Shown: positions 16,367 through 25,466, counted from the first letter of the stretch. The stretch is 59,525 bases of DNA from Treponema sp. (GCA_009787775.1 WQSQ01000004.1:1-59525), one strand, 5' to 3'. Numbers and translations: made by a program. Notes: generated from the sequence alone by a model not told the origin.

Positions 16367-17533
16367 TTATTTTTCCGTCAAACTGAATGAAATCAGCGCT
16401 GTTCCTCCTCCTATAACAAGCATTGAGCCTGCTCTCCTCAGAAAAACATCATCGCTTCTGAATGAAGCCTGCATAAAAATATTATTTTGCACTCCGTTCC
16501 CCGGGAGTTCAAAAAATCTTTCCGCAGGAAACCTTATTCCGACAAGTTTTTTAAGCCGGTCTGCGTGAGCAGTAATCAGGAATAAAATACCGCTATCTCC
16601 GGATTCGTCAATTGCAACTATCTCCCCGTCCAAAGGTATGGTGACCGCGCGCCTTGTTTTGATGCTGTAACAGCCAATGCCTTCCATACGTTCATAAATA
16701 ACGCGCTGATCGTCATCTATGAACAAGACACGCACCGGCCGCCTGAAACCTGTTTCAAGGAATTCATGATAGACAACCATATAATCGCTGTTTCCAGTTC
16801 TTTCAAGCAGCAAAAACCGCTGTTGATCTATACCGCAGATAATTCCGATATACATGCCGTTATTTGAAACCGCGCATCCTAGAATTATTGAATAACGGGA
16901 ACCGCCTGGTTCAAAAATATAAATCCTCTCTCCCGAGGAGTTAAATACTTCTATTACGCCGTCAAGCGATCCTGTCACAATAAAACCTGCGGCGGCGTCA
17001 AACGCTGTAAGCGGCGCGCCGAAATCATATGTCCAGTTAATATTTCCGTTATCATTTATTTCGGATATCGAATTTTGGTCGCTGCCGAATATAAATATTT
17101 TGCCGTCCAAAAGAACAGGATAACCTCTGGCGTTTTCAACATTTATTTCTGTTCCTTCCAATATGTTGTTAATTACAATGTTTTCAGGTTCCGCCCCGTA
17201 TTCTGTCCACATATTACGGCTAAGATAAATATCATTGGTTTTGGCTCTGTTTACCGCGAAGCTTCCGGACGAACCGACAAAGCCAAAACGGGAACCTAAA
17301 GCAAAAGGAATGAGATCATCTGACCATATAGGTGAAACAGGCTCTGGCATCTTTTTGTCAGGATCACCCTCCTGGAAATCAGTGTTTGCATTTTGCAAGT
17401 CAGTCTCCAGTGAGGTTATCCATTCATGAGCAAGTATTATCTCACGAGGTATGGGTCTTGCGGCAGTCAGGAAATAAATAATAAAAGCTAAAATGATTAC
17501 AATAGACCGGATTCTTTTCTTTTTGAGCGCCAC
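16367..17533 (-). CDS. membrane-anchored beta-propeller (PQQ/WD-like) protein
   Basis: 388 aa, GTG start with a strong GGAGGGGG ribosome binding site. A single N-terminal transmembrane helix (about 8-24) follows a KKKR charge cluster, then a periplasmic domain of repeated four-strand blades (for example GYPVLLDGKIFIFGSDQ, DAAAGFIVTGSLDGVIEVF). No PQQ ligands or enzymatic motif are seen; it may be a scaffold similar in fold to BamB. Its coupling to the M23-like gene suggests a shared cell-envelope role. Confidence 0.65.
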   Translation of the reverse strand: MALKKKRIRSIVIILAFIIYFLTAARPIPREIILAHEWITSLETDLQNANTDFQEGDPDKKMPEPVSPIWSDDLIPFALGSRFGFVGSSGSFAVNRAKTNDIYLSRNMWTEYGAEPENIVINNILEGTEINVENARGYPVLLDGKIFIFGSDQNSISEINDNGNINWTYDFGAPLTAFDAAAGFIVTGSLDGVIEVFNSSGERIYIFEPGGSRYSIILGCAVSNNGMYIGIICGIDQQRFLLLERTGNSDYMVVYHEFLETGFRRPVRVLFIDDDQRVIYERMEGIGCYSIKTRRAVTIPLDGEIVAIDESGDSGILFLITAHADRLKKLVGIRFPAERFFELPGNGVQNNIFMQASFRSDDVFLRRAGSMLVIGGGTALISFSLTEK

Positions 17534-17707
17534 AATCCCCCTCCCCCGCAGTGTAAGAAAAAAATACAGAAGATCTTTTCTGTATGCGTCAATGATTATA
17601 GTCTGACACCGAGTAATCAGTATATAATATTACATATAACGAGACAAGCGCCAGTATTGTGGCTATAGGATAAATTCCTGGTCTGCATGTTAATCAAGGA
17701 GGTCTGC

Positions 17708-18118
17708 ATGTTAAATAAAGAGCGAATGGATAAATTATTAATTGAAGCGCAGCAAATTGCGGTTAAGGCATATGCTCCCTATTCAAAGTTCCGAGTGGGA
17801 GCGGCTCTTCTTTGTGAAGACGGAACGGTTATTACAGGCGTTAACGTGGAAAACCGTTCTTTTGGATTGACAATTTGTGCTGAAAGAAACGCAATATGCG
17901 CGGCAATCGCAAAAGGCTGCCAGCGTTTTCTCGCAATCGCGATATATACCCCTGATTCAATTGAACCAGTCGGTCCTTGCGGCGCCTGTCGGCAGGTACT
18001 GGGTGAGTTTATGACAGGAAGTATCCCTGTTCGCTTTGCCGGAAGCGGGCCGAATCAGGTAAATACCACGGTTGGAGAGCTTCTGCCGTTTGATTCCCTA
18101 CATGAACTAAGAAAATGA
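17708..18118 (+). CDS. cdd: cytidine deaminase
   Basis: Deaminates cytidine and deoxycytidine to uridine forms for pyrimidine salvage. 136 aa, typical for the tetrameric enzyme. The zinc site is complete: C57-A-E59 (TICAERNA) and C91-x2-C94 (GPCGACRQ). The start at 17708 has AAGGAGG 5 nt upstream; an upstream in-frame ATG (17687) lies in a duplicated GGTCTGCATGTTAA and would overlap the ribosome binding site. The gene diverges from the propeller operon. A TATAAT near 17620 could be its -10. Confidence 0.93.
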   Translation: MLNKERMDKLLIEAQQIAVKAYAPYSKFRVGAALLCEDGTVITGVNVENRSFGLTICAERNAICAAIAKGCQRFLAIAIYTPDSIEPVGPCGACRQVLGEFMTGSIPVRFAGSGPNQVNTTVGELLPFDSLHELRK

Positions 18119-18149
18119 ACAACCAGGTACTGGAATCTGTTGGAATATA

Positions 18150-18179
18150 TTGACATATATTGTACTTTCATATGATAAT
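18150..18179 (+). promoter_or_regulatory. strong sigma-70-type promoter for the HTH-EIIA gene
   Basis: TTGACA (18150-18155), an 18-bp spacer, then GATAAT (18174-18179). Only 6 nt separate the -10 from the ATG at 18186 and no Shine-Dalgarno is present, so the transcript should start at or next to the AUG. Confidence 0.7.
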
Positions 18180-18185
18180 TAATCC

Positions 18186-18842
18186 ATGGTGGAAGATGAA
18201 ATATTAACCCTTGAAGAAGTTGCTAAATACCTTCGTGTATCGGAGCGGACGATCTATGATTGCGCTCAAAAGGGAGAAATCCCAGCCGGAAAGATAAGAA
18301 CTGCCTGGCGTTTTAAAAAATCAGAGATTGACAAGTGGGTTAATGATAAGCTGACATCGACCAATCTAAGCCCTCAGATACACCCGATAGACATACAGTC
18401 GCTTTTATCGCTTCACAGGATAATCTTTATCAATCATTCCAGCAAAAGGGACGCACTTCTAACATTGGCGGAAAACATCTCGGCCGCTCCCCAGATAAAG
18501 AACAGCCAGGAATTATCCACAGAAATCCTTAAACGCGAAGAATTAATGAGCACCGCTATCGGTCGCGGAATAGCGATTCCGCATGTCCGCCTCTCATCAG
18601 TAACAGACCTTGTTGTTTCTATCGGTATAAGCCGTACGGACATTATTGACTTTAACCCGCTTGATGATGAACCTGTTCGCCTGATATTCATGATTGCCGC
18701 CGCGCAAAACCAGCATGCTTATTATCTGCAGACGCTTTCCTGGTTCTCCACCAGATTGAAAAGCAAACAGTTAAGGGATTCTCTTTTAAAAGCAGAGACA
18801 CCTCAGCAGGTCTATGACATGTTAACCGGAAAGAGCGTGTAG
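18186..18842 (+). CDS. excisionase-type HTH fused to PTS EIIA (nitrogen/fructose family) regulator
   Basis: 218 aa. Residues 6-52 form a MerR/excisionase HTH (LTLEEVAKYLRVSERTIYDC, then WRFKKSEIDKWV). Residues 70-215 form an EIIA-Ntr/Fru domain with phospho-acceptor H133 in GIAIPHVR. The fusion suggests phosphorylation-dependent DNA binding that reports PTS/EI-Npr state; treponemes often keep HPr, EI and EIIA-Ntr without sugar permeases. No PTS permease is nearby. Probably leaderless, from the promoter at 18150. Its targets are unknown; the ABC importer downstream (19046) is one candidate. Confidence 0.82.
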   Translation: MVEDEILTLEEVAKYLRVSERTIYDCAQKGEIPAGKIRTAWRFKKSEIDKWVNDKLTSTNLSPQIHPIDIQSLLSLHRIIFINHSSKRDALLTLAENISAAPQIKNSQELSTEILKREELMSTAIGRGIAIPHVRLSSVTDLVVSIGISRTDIIDFNPLDDEPVRLIFMIAAAQNQHAYYLQTLSWFSTRLKSKQLRDSLLKAETPQQVYDMLTGKSV

Positions 18843-18964
18843 TTCTCGTTTACTGCAGTAGATGTACCTTGGTCGCTGCAAGGGAACACAAGGAAAATTA
18901 TTACAGCATGAACCGGAACAACAGAAATCCGGATGGTAAATGATTCCTCTTTGTAATTTAAACT

Positions 18965-18988
18965 TAACAGATTTGTGTTTATCTGTTA
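18965..18988. promoter_or_regulatory. 8-bp inverted repeat upstream of the ABC importer operon
   Basis: TAACAGAT (18965-18972), 8-nt gap, ATCTGTTA (18981-18988), perfect dyad, followed by T-rich sequence. It may be a regulator operator for the importer operon (ATG 57 nt downstream of the dyad) or a terminator for the EIIA gene 120 nt upstream. Confidence 0.5.
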
Positions 18989-19045
18989 TTATTTTTCTTA
19001 TTGTGATAAATTATTTAATATCAATTCAATTATTTGGAGGTTTTT

Positions 19046-20053
19046 ATGATGAGACGGCTTTTTTTGGTACTTTTTGTTTTGATGGCGGCATCTGCGGTTG
19101 TCATGGCGCAGCAGACACTTTCTGCCTATACTACGCTGGAAGAACCGCTTGCAAAGGAACTGTTTGATCAGTTTGAAAGGGAAACCGGTATAAGGGTTAA
19201 CTTTGTCCGGCTTTCAGGAGGGGATGCTGTAGCTCGCATGGAAGCTGAAAGCGCAAATCCGCAGGCTTCTATTTGGGTAGGCGGTGTAGGTCTTGACCAT
19301 ATCACCGCTAAGGGTAAAAACCTGACCATGCCGTATGTATCAAGGGAAGCCGTGAACACTCCAGTGGCGTACAGGGATCCGCAAAATTACTGGATCGGAT
19401 TATATGTCGGTCCTCTTGTTATATCAACCAACCTGGATCGCGCCAGAGCTCTCGGTCTTACGCCTCCCAAAAGCTGGGCGGACCTTTTAAAACCCGAATA
19501 CAGGGGCCATGTCCGTATGGCAAATCCGAATGTTTCCGGAACAGCGTACAATGTGCTTACAACCATCAGATATGTTAATAACGGTAATGAAAACCAGGCA
19601 TTCGACTATCTGCGTCGTCTTGACGCCAATATTGATCAGTACGCGCGTTCTGGTTCCGCTCCGGGCCAGAGCCTTGCCATCGGGGAAGTGGCGGTAGCGA
19701 TTGGCTATGCCCACGACCATGTCAGGCTTAAAGCAAACGGAGCGAACATTGAAATTAACGCTCCGGCTGAAGGAGCGGGTTATGAGCTTGCTTCAATGTC
19801 TCTCATAAGAGGCGGAACCCAGCCGGTTCAGGCAAGGCAGCTTTATGACTGGATTTTAAGCTCTCCCAGTGCGCAAAAAATATTCACAGACTGGTATCTT
19901 GTACTTGTCCGCAACGGCGCCGCGACTCATCCGCTGGCCCTCACGCTCAATCAGATCAGAACTGTAAATCAGGATATGGCATGGGACGGAGATCCTGCCA
20001 ACAGAAAAAGACTTCTTGATCGCTGGATTGCAGAAATAGAATCAAGACGATAA
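19046..20053 (+). CDS. ABC transporter substrate-binding protein, Fe3+/AfuA family
   Basis: 335 aa with a cleavable signal peptide (1-21, ending VVMA). The mature part matches class D/F periplasmic binding proteins of the FbpA/AfuA kind (LSAYTTLEEPLAKELFDQFE, WVGGVGLDHI, PKSWADLLKPEYRGHVRMANP). The conserved double tyrosine used for ferric iron by FbpA is not obvious near the C-terminus, so a phosphorylated sugar or another anion is as likely as iron. The start is ATG at 19046 with GGAGG 5 nt upstream. It heads the operon with permease and ATPase; a hairpin follows at 20068. Confidence 0.85.
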   Translation: MMRRLFLVLFVLMAASAVVMAQQTLSAYTTLEEPLAKELFDQFERETGIRVNFVRLSGGDAVARMEAESANPQASIWVGGVGLDHITAKGKNLTMPYVSREAVNTPVAYRDPQNYWIGLYVGPLVISTNLDRARALGLTPPKSWADLLKPEYRGHVRMANPNVSGTAYNVLTTIRYVNNGNENQAFDYLRRLDANIDQYARSGSAPGQSLAIGEVAVAIGYAHDHVRLKANGANIEINAPAEGAGYELASMSLIRGGTQPVQARQLYDWILSSPSAQKIFTDWYLVLVRNGAATHPLALTLNQIRTVNQDMAWDGDPANRKRLLDRWIAEIESRR

Positions 20054-20067
20054 ACCTAATATAAAAC

Positions 20068-20097
20068 CCATACGGCTGCTTAAAAGCAACTGTATGG
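20068..20097 (+). terminator. intercistronic hairpin after the binding-protein gene
   Basis: Outer arms CCATAC (20068-20073) and GTATGG (20092-20097) with inner TGCT/AGCA. Such hairpins between a binding-protein gene and its permease commonly stabilise the upstream mRNA and lower downstream expression; that role is inferred here. Confidence 0.5.
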
Positions 20098-20110
20098 ATT
20101 CAGGAAAAAC

Positions 20111-22351
20111 ATGATCATCAAAAAAAAGGGGATTAAAAAGCTGATTGCGGCTTCTCTGATTTTTGCAGCTTTCGGCATCTGGGTTTATACTTCCCTTTTA
20201 GGTTCATACAGAAAATATTCTTCAGGCAGCAGTATAAAAGAGGTTTCCCTTTTCGCGAGAACAGCGCCTTCCGATCAAAGCTATATTGACTTATGGATGC
20301 TTGGCCTTAATGACGTGATTGAAGACGGTCGCATTCTTTACCTTACCCGCGATGAAAACTTTAATTTCTTTCCCGTAACGGGGGACCCTGTTCTCCGCGC
20401 GCTTTGGGAATCCAACAAGGATTCAAGCGAGTATAAGGAAGCGCTGTTGAGTGTTTATTATCTTCTTCCCTTTTCGTTTTCGCGTAATTTAGGCAGAACG
20501 GATTTCACTTCTCTTCCCGGGATTGATCCGTCAGGCATTCCCCCTTATCTAATGAAGATATATCTTCTCCCCATTCCTGATGATACCGGATTTGATATAA
20601 GCGGCGCGGCTTTTATGGCTGTGCCCGCTGAATCAACATTGGTGTTCGAGAGGTTATTGAGGAACCTCTTTATTTTGGCGTGGATTCTCTTTACCATAAT
20701 CTTCGCGGTCGCAGTTCTTTCAAGGGATCCAATCACATCTTATTCGGTTGTGTTTCTGTTCGGTATAGCAATAGCCTTTGTAGCTTATCCCCTTCTGGAA
20801 TCTTTCAGGCTGACATTTGTGCAAGGAGGAAACTTTACGCTTGATGTCTGGAAAGAGGCGTTCAGGCCGCGTAATCTTCAGGCGCTATGGGGGTCTATAC
20901 AGCTTGGGATGTTAACCGCTACTGTATCTACCTTGATTGGCTTTGCTTTCGCCTTTCTTATCGAACGTACCGGAGTAAAAGCGAAGAAACTAATCGGCTC
21001 TCTTGCAACCATGCCTGTAATCTCTCCTCCTTTTTCCCTCAGCCTTTCCGTGATTCTGCTTTTCGGGAATAACGGCCTTATTACCAACCAACTTTTGAAA
21101 CTTCAGAATTTTACGATATACGGCCTTGGCGGGCTTGTCATGGTTCAGACTATCGGAATGTTTCCAATTGCCTTTATGTCTATTTCTTCCATATTGAAAT
21201 CCATTGATTCAACAATGGAAGACGCAGCTCTTGATTTGCGCGCGACAAGGCTTAAAACATTTTTCAGTATAACGCTGCCGCTGTCCCTTCCCGGGATTTT
21301 ATCAGCGTGGCTTTTGGTTTTTTCAAATTCGCTTGCCGACTTCGCGAACCCGCTTCTTTTAGCCGGCTCTTACCGCGTGCTTTCGGTTGAAGCGTATATT
21401 ATTGTAACAGGCAGGAGCAATCTGGGAGGAGGAGCGGCATTAAGTCTTCTTCTTTTAATGCCTACTCTTACCGCTTTTTTTATCCAGCGTTACTGGGTCG
21501 GCAAAAAGAGCGTTGTTACCGTTACAGGCAAACCGTCAAACAGGCTTGCCGAGCTTGCCACTAAACCCGTACGCATCGCGCTTACTGTCTTTGTAGGGCT
21601 GTGCCTCGCTTTTATTTTATCTCTCTACGGAACCATTGTCGCCGGATGTTTTGTAAAGGCATGGGGTATTGATTACACATTTACATTGTCAAATTTCAAC
21701 GAAGCTCTTTCCAGGGGCTGGCAGTCCATATCCAATACTGTAACTCTCGCGGCGGCCGCGACTCCCATCGCAGGCATTATCGCAATGGCTGCGGCTTTGA
21801 TTATTGTGCGCCAGACTTTTTTTGGCAAGCGTGTATTGGAAGTTTTGCTTATGACGCCGTTCGCGATACCGGGAACATTAATGGGTATCTCTTACATTCT
21901 CGCGTATAACAAACCGCCGCTGCTCCTTGTCGGGACGGCGGCGATTATTGTTATAAATTATATTGTAAGGGAACTTCCTGTCGGACTTGAAACGGGAGCC
22001 GCGAATCTGCGCCAAATCGACAAATCAATAGAGGAGGCTGCCCAGGATTTGGGAGCGGATATGTCAAAAGTATTTACATCAATCGTGCTGCCTCTGATAC
22101 GGCCCAGTTTTTTAACAAGCATGTCGTACACCTTTGTCCGTTCAATGACAGCAGTCAGCGCGGTAATCTTTTTAATATCCGCGAGATGGTACCACCTGAC
22201 AGTGCAGATTTACAATTTCTCTGAAAACCTGCGCTTCGGTCTTGCTAGCGTTCTGTCAACTGTGCTGATTATCATTGTCTTTTCTGTCTTCGGCTTGATG
22301 CAGATTCTTGTACGTGACCGGGGCATGACGGAAAAAACAATTTCACGATAG
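20111..22351 (+). CDS. ABC transporter permease, FbpB-type fused double domain
   Basis: 746 aa inner-membrane protein. A signal-anchor helix (about 9-28) is followed by an exported region of about 160 residues not typical of FbpB, then two BPD_transp_1 domains (about 255-455 and 540-735). Each has an EAA loop: EDAALDLRATRLKTFFSITL near 372 and EEAAQDLGADMSKVFTSIVL near 642. Two permease domains in one chain is the usual state in this family; the N-terminal extension is the odd part and makes the protein about 200 aa longer than ordinary FbpB. Works with 19046 and 22387. Confidence 0.88.
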   Translation: MIIKKKGIKKLIAASLIFAAFGIWVYTSLLGSYRKYSSGSSIKEVSLFARTAPSDQSYIDLWMLGLNDVIEDGRILYLTRDENFNFFPVTGDPVLRALWESNKDSSEYKEALLSVYYLLPFSFSRNLGRTDFTSLPGIDPSGIPPYLMKIYLLPIPDDTGFDISGAAFMAVPAESTLVFERLLRNLFILAWILFTIIFAVAVLSRDPITSYSVVFLFGIAIAFVAYPLLESFRLTFVQGGNFTLDVWKEAFRPRNLQALWGSIQLGMLTATVSTLIGFAFAFLIERTGVKAKKLIGSLATMPVISPPFSLSLSVILLFGNNGLITNQLLKLQNFTIYGLGGLVMVQTIGMFPIAFMSISSILKSIDSTMEDAALDLRATRLKTFFSITLPLSLPGILSAWLLVFSNSLADFANPLLLAGSYRVLSVEAYIIVTGRSNLGGGAALSLLLLMPTLTAFFIQRYWVGKKSVVTVTGKPSNRLAELATKPVRIALTVFVGLCLAFILSLYGTIVAGCFVKAWGIDYTFTLSNFNEALSRGWQSISNTVTLAAAATPIAGIIAMAAALIIVRQTFFGKRVLEVLLMTPFAIPGTLMGISYILAYNKPPLLLVGTAAIIVINYIVRELPVGLETGAANLRQIDKSIEEAAQDLGADMSKVFTSIVLPLIRPSFLTSMSYTFVRSMTAVSAVIFLISARWYHLTVQIYNFSENLRFGLASVLSTVLIIIVFSVFGLMQILVRDRGMTEKTISR

Positions 22352-22386
22352 GTTAACCGCTGTTAATATGCAGTTATGAGGTAATC

Positions 22387-23490
22387 ATGGAAAAGAAAAA
22401 GAGCGTATCCGTTACTCTTGATAAGGTTAGCAAGATTTTTAAAAACACAAAGGGAAAGTCCGATGTTATAGCGGTACACGATGCCAACTTTGTTGTAGAA
22501 GCGGGAGAGCTCGTCACGCTCCTTGGGCCGTCAGGCTGCGGTAAAACGACTACCTTAAGAATGATCGCTGGCTTTGAACTCCCGTCAAACGGAAAAATCC
22601 TGATCGGCGCAGAAGATGTAACCTTACTGCCTCCGAATGTCAGGGATACCGCCACAGTTTTTCAAAGTTACGGACTTTTTCCGCACCTTACAGTACGCGA
22701 AAACGTCGCCTACGGCCTGAAACTCCGCAAGATGGCGAACGCTGATGTTGAAAAAAAAGTAAAACAATTTCTTGGCCTTGTTAATTTACAGGATTTATGC
22801 GATAGACCTCCCGGGCAGCTTTCAGGCGGGCAGCAGCAGCGCGTCGCTCTTGCCCGCAGCCTTATTGTAGAACCGTCTGTGCTGCTTCTTGACGAACCGC
22901 TTTCCAATTTGGACGCGCTTTTGCGCGAACAGATGCGTGTAGAGATTCGCCGCATTCAAAAAAGCCTGGGAATAACGGCGGTTTATGTTACCCACGACCG
23001 TGTGGAAGCGATGACATTATCTGATAAAGTAATTGTTATGTGCGACGGAGAAATAAAACAGATTGGCAGCCCTTCTGAAATCTACGAAGATCCATGCAGT
23101 AAATTTGTCGCGGGCTTTGTAGGAAAAGCGGCATTCTTTCCCGCGCAGCTGATTGAGAAGAAATCATCTGATAACATTTGGGTCTGCAAGGTTGGGAATA
23201 AAACTCTCGAAGTCAGCCGTTTTTCCGATGATGTGGAAACCGGAAAAGACACTGTTATTATGGCGCGCCCTGAATCATTAAGACTTGTAGATTCCGGCAT
23301 GGGAGCTGTTGATGGAATTGTAAAGATGAACGTCTATCTAGGCCATAGTATTGAAACGTTTATAGATACTCCCGACGGGGAGGTTCTTATTCAAATTGAC
23401 GATCCAGCTTCCAAGAAAATATACGGCGAAGGCTCAAGGGTTTCAATAGAGTTTAATTATAATCGTATCAGACTTTTAAAGAATGAATAG
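22387..23490 (+). CDS. ABC transporter ATP-binding protein, FbpC/PotA type
   Basis: 367 aa cytoplasmic ATPase. Walker A GPSGCGKT (47-54), Q-loop Q93, signature LSGGQ (145-149), Walker B VLLLDE (165-170), H-loop H203, and a C-terminal TOBE-like regulatory domain (about 285-365). All catalytic residues are present. It starts 35 bp after the permease stop and completes the importer. A hairpin at 23527 follows. The TOBE domain places it with iron, polyamine and sugar importers, so substrate assignment stays open. Confidence 0.9.
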   Translation: MEKKKSVSVTLDKVSKIFKNTKGKSDVIAVHDANFVVEAGELVTLLGPSGCGKTTTLRMIAGFELPSNGKILIGAEDVTLLPPNVRDTATVFQSYGLFPHLTVRENVAYGLKLRKMANADVEKKVKQFLGLVNLQDLCDRPPGQLSGGQQQRVALARSLIVEPSVLLLDEPLSNLDALLREQMRVEIRRIQKSLGITAVYVTHDRVEAMTLSDKVIVMCDGEIKQIGSPSEIYEDPCSKFVAGFVGKAAFFPAQLIEKKSSDNIWVCKVGNKTLEVSRFSDDVETGKDTVIMARPESLRLVDSGMGAVDGIVKMNVYLGHSIETFIDTPDGEVLIQIDDPASKKIYGEGSRVSIEFNYNRIRLLKNE

Positions 23491-23526
23491 AAACTGGGAC
23501 AGGTTATTGCGCATTTGTCCGGTGAA

Positions 23527-23560
23527 GCTGTTCCATAAAATGCGAAAGTCACGGAACAGC
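23527..23560. terminator. hairpin between convergent genes
   Basis: GCTGTTCC (23527-23534) pairs with GGAACAGC (23553-23560) around an 18-nt loop, in the 75-bp gap between the convergent importer ATPase and transglutaminase-like genes. There is no long U-tract on either side, so termination is likely but not proven. The arm resembles the GTTGTTC arms seen elsewhere in the window. Confidence 0.45.
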
Positions 23561-23565
23561 CTCAA

Positions 23566-24690
23566 TTATTCAAACAGAACGGCAAACCAGTTTCTGGGAT
23601 CATTTTGATCCTGAGCGATTAAGCCGATATCAATGTTTGCCGTAGTTTCCGCGACAAGCCACTGCGTTCCGTATGATTCAAAGCGTGCGCCGCTGCCGGC
23701 GATATCTGCAAGTCCCATTGCGTGGCTGTAATGGTGGGAAATCATGATCGCGGACCGGATATTTACATGGGAAAGAATTACCGCGAAAAGCATCGCGCGG
23801 CTGTCACAATCTCCGCGGCCTCCTGTAACTGCAGTTACCAGATTCAGGAAATCGCTTCCGTTTAAATCCCGCTCATAGATAAAACCCTGGACAAATGAAA
23901 GCGTTCTTTGGGCGAACATTCTTTTTTGTTCATTGGTAATAATGAAATTACCGCCGAAATTATATGCGATTGCCGATACCGCGTTCGCTATTCTGTCATA
24001 TGAATCCCGGTAAATAAAACGATAATAACGAATGCTCGCGTCCTGCAGATACGGAGTATCAAGATATGCCTGCATAATTAAGAATTCGCGTTCAATTAAA
24101 GCCTGCGCGGCTTCAGCGTCATTTTCATAAACAAGGGCACTAAGTCCCCTTACGGCAAGGGGAGTGTTTCTTTGCACGCCGCGCGGATAACTGTATTCCA
24201 TTACCGGACCTGGATAAAACCGCTCGGCTGGAGACGGGCAGATTGAATCAAGCGCGGAAAGGTTTAGGAGATCAAGATCAATTCTGTTTGCAGGACAGTA
24301 TGCAAGAGCAAGAAGCAGCGGTTTCCTGCCTGATACGTCCTGACTGTCAAGTTCTACGACAAGGCCCCATCCGCTGTATCCGCTGAAAGTTAGTTCCATA
24401 ATCGCAGCCTGTCTGCCGTTATATGTGAAGAAATCAAAATCGCCTTTATTGGAAATCCGGTTGCTTACATCGGTTATAAGATCCTGTATGGAATTAAAAC
24501 GGGCATTGTAGACGACAAGGTCAAATATCAGATTTTCAGGGCCGCTGAAAGAAAAGCGATCCCTACCGTCTCCATCAGCAAATTCATAACCCGCCGGCAA
24601 ATCAAGAATGAAACCCCATGTAGGCGAATACATGGACTCCGCAAAAGCAAGCACTGGAATTAAGAACAGTAATAATAAAAACTTTCTCAT
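23566..24690 (-). CDS. exported transglutaminase-like superfamily protein
   Basis: 374 aa with a signal peptide (1-18, ending AFAES). The N-terminal half is beta-rich. The C-terminal part (about 265-360) carries a papain-like triad pattern: Cys in GGRGDCDSRAML, His in HYSHAMGLADI and an acidic residue in WLVAETTANIDIG. These are the landmarks of bacterial transglutaminase-like cysteine peptidases. The substrate is unknown; periplasmic. No Shine-Dalgarno is present: GATAAT ends 6 nt before the ATG, another leaderless candidate. It is a single gene. Confidence 0.65.
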   Translation of the reverse strand: MRKFLLLLFLIPVLAFAESMYSPTWGFILDLPAGYEFADGDGRDRFSFSGPENLIFDLVVYNARFNSIQDLITDVSNRISNKGDFDFFTYNGRQAAIMELTFSGYSGWGLVVELDSQDVSGRKPLLLALAYCPANRIDLDLLNLSALDSICPSPAERFYPGPVMEYSYPRGVQRNTPLAVRGLSALVYENDAEAAQALIEREFLIMQAYLDTPYLQDASIRYYRFIYRDSYDRIANAVSAIAYNFGGNFIITNEQKRMFAQRTLSFVQGFIYERDLNGSDFLNLVTAVTGGRGDCDSRAMLFAVILSHVNIRSAIMISHHYSHAMGLADIAGSGARFESYGTQWLVAETTANIDIGLIAQDQNDPRNWFAVLFE

Positions 24691-24761
24691 GATATAATTA
24701 TCGGTAGTTTTAACATTAACCTTTCATTGCAGGCAATGGTTTTTTAAAGAGGCTTGTCAAA

Positions 24762-25466
24762 GTGAAAAACATTGAAATACTCTGCGAGGATGATCTTTCA
24801 ATAATAATTAACAAACCGGCCGGTCTTGCTGTACAGGGTGGCGAAGGGGTTAAATCATCGGTAGATAAAATTCTTGCCGAATACTTCACCATGCACGCCG
24901 ATTCATCCGCGGTTCCGCTTTTGGTTCACAGGCTCGATAAAGACACTTCAGGAGTTATGCTCATAGCCAAAGGCCGTAAAGCTGCCGCCGGCTTTTCAAG
25001 ATGTTTCGGCGCTTCATACAGCGATGGTTCCTGTCTGGAAAGAAAACCCGTAAAATTATACACCGCAGTCTGCGCATCTAGTGAAACCTATGCGGCTGTT
25101 AAGGAGCGTTTAAAACAGGACGAAGGTGTTATCATTGATAAGTTAATGATTCGCGGCAGCCTTAAAGAATCTAGAACAAGATATAAAGTGATTAAAACCT
25201 GCGCGTTTGCGGATATCAATCTGAAATACTCTGTTCTGGAACTGGAACCGGAGACAGGAAGAATGCATCAAATCCGCCGTCATCTTGCCATGAACGGCAA
25301 TCCAATCCTGGGAGATGACAAATACGGTGATTTTAAGCTAAACAGAAAATTACGCAAACTGACAGGATTAAAACACCTTCTTCTCCATGCTTCGCGGCTT
25401 ATTATAAAAGAATACAAGATTGATGCCGCCTCTCCGCTGCCAGAATATTTTAAACCGTATGTATGA
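24762..25466 (+). CDS. RluA-family 23S rRNA/tRNA pseudouridine synthase
   Basis: 234 aa; converts specific uridines to pseudouridine. The catalytic motif HRLDKDTSG carries D59, followed by VMLIAKG; the later motif PETGRMHQIRRHLA is also typical. An S4 RNA-binding domain is absent, so it belongs to the short RluA/RluC-like class. GTG start with AGAGG about 9 nt upstream. The target site cannot be deduced. Confidence 0.88.
   Translation: MKNIEILCEDDLSIIINKPAGLAVQGGEGVKSSVDKILAEYFTMHADSSAVPLLVHRLDKDTSGVMLIAKGRKAAAGFSRCFGASYSDGSCLERKPVKLYTAVCASSETYAAVKERLKQDEGVIIDKLMIRGSLKESRTRYKVIKTCAFADINLKYSVLELEPETGRMHQIRRHLAMNGNPILGDDKYGDFKLNRKLRKLTGLKHLLLHASRLIIKEYKIDAASPLPEYFKPYV

Noticed and set aside
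18843-19045. Riboswitch ahead of the importer operon
   Set aside because: Small stems and a dyad are present but no TPP, c-di-GMP or other known core could be matched.
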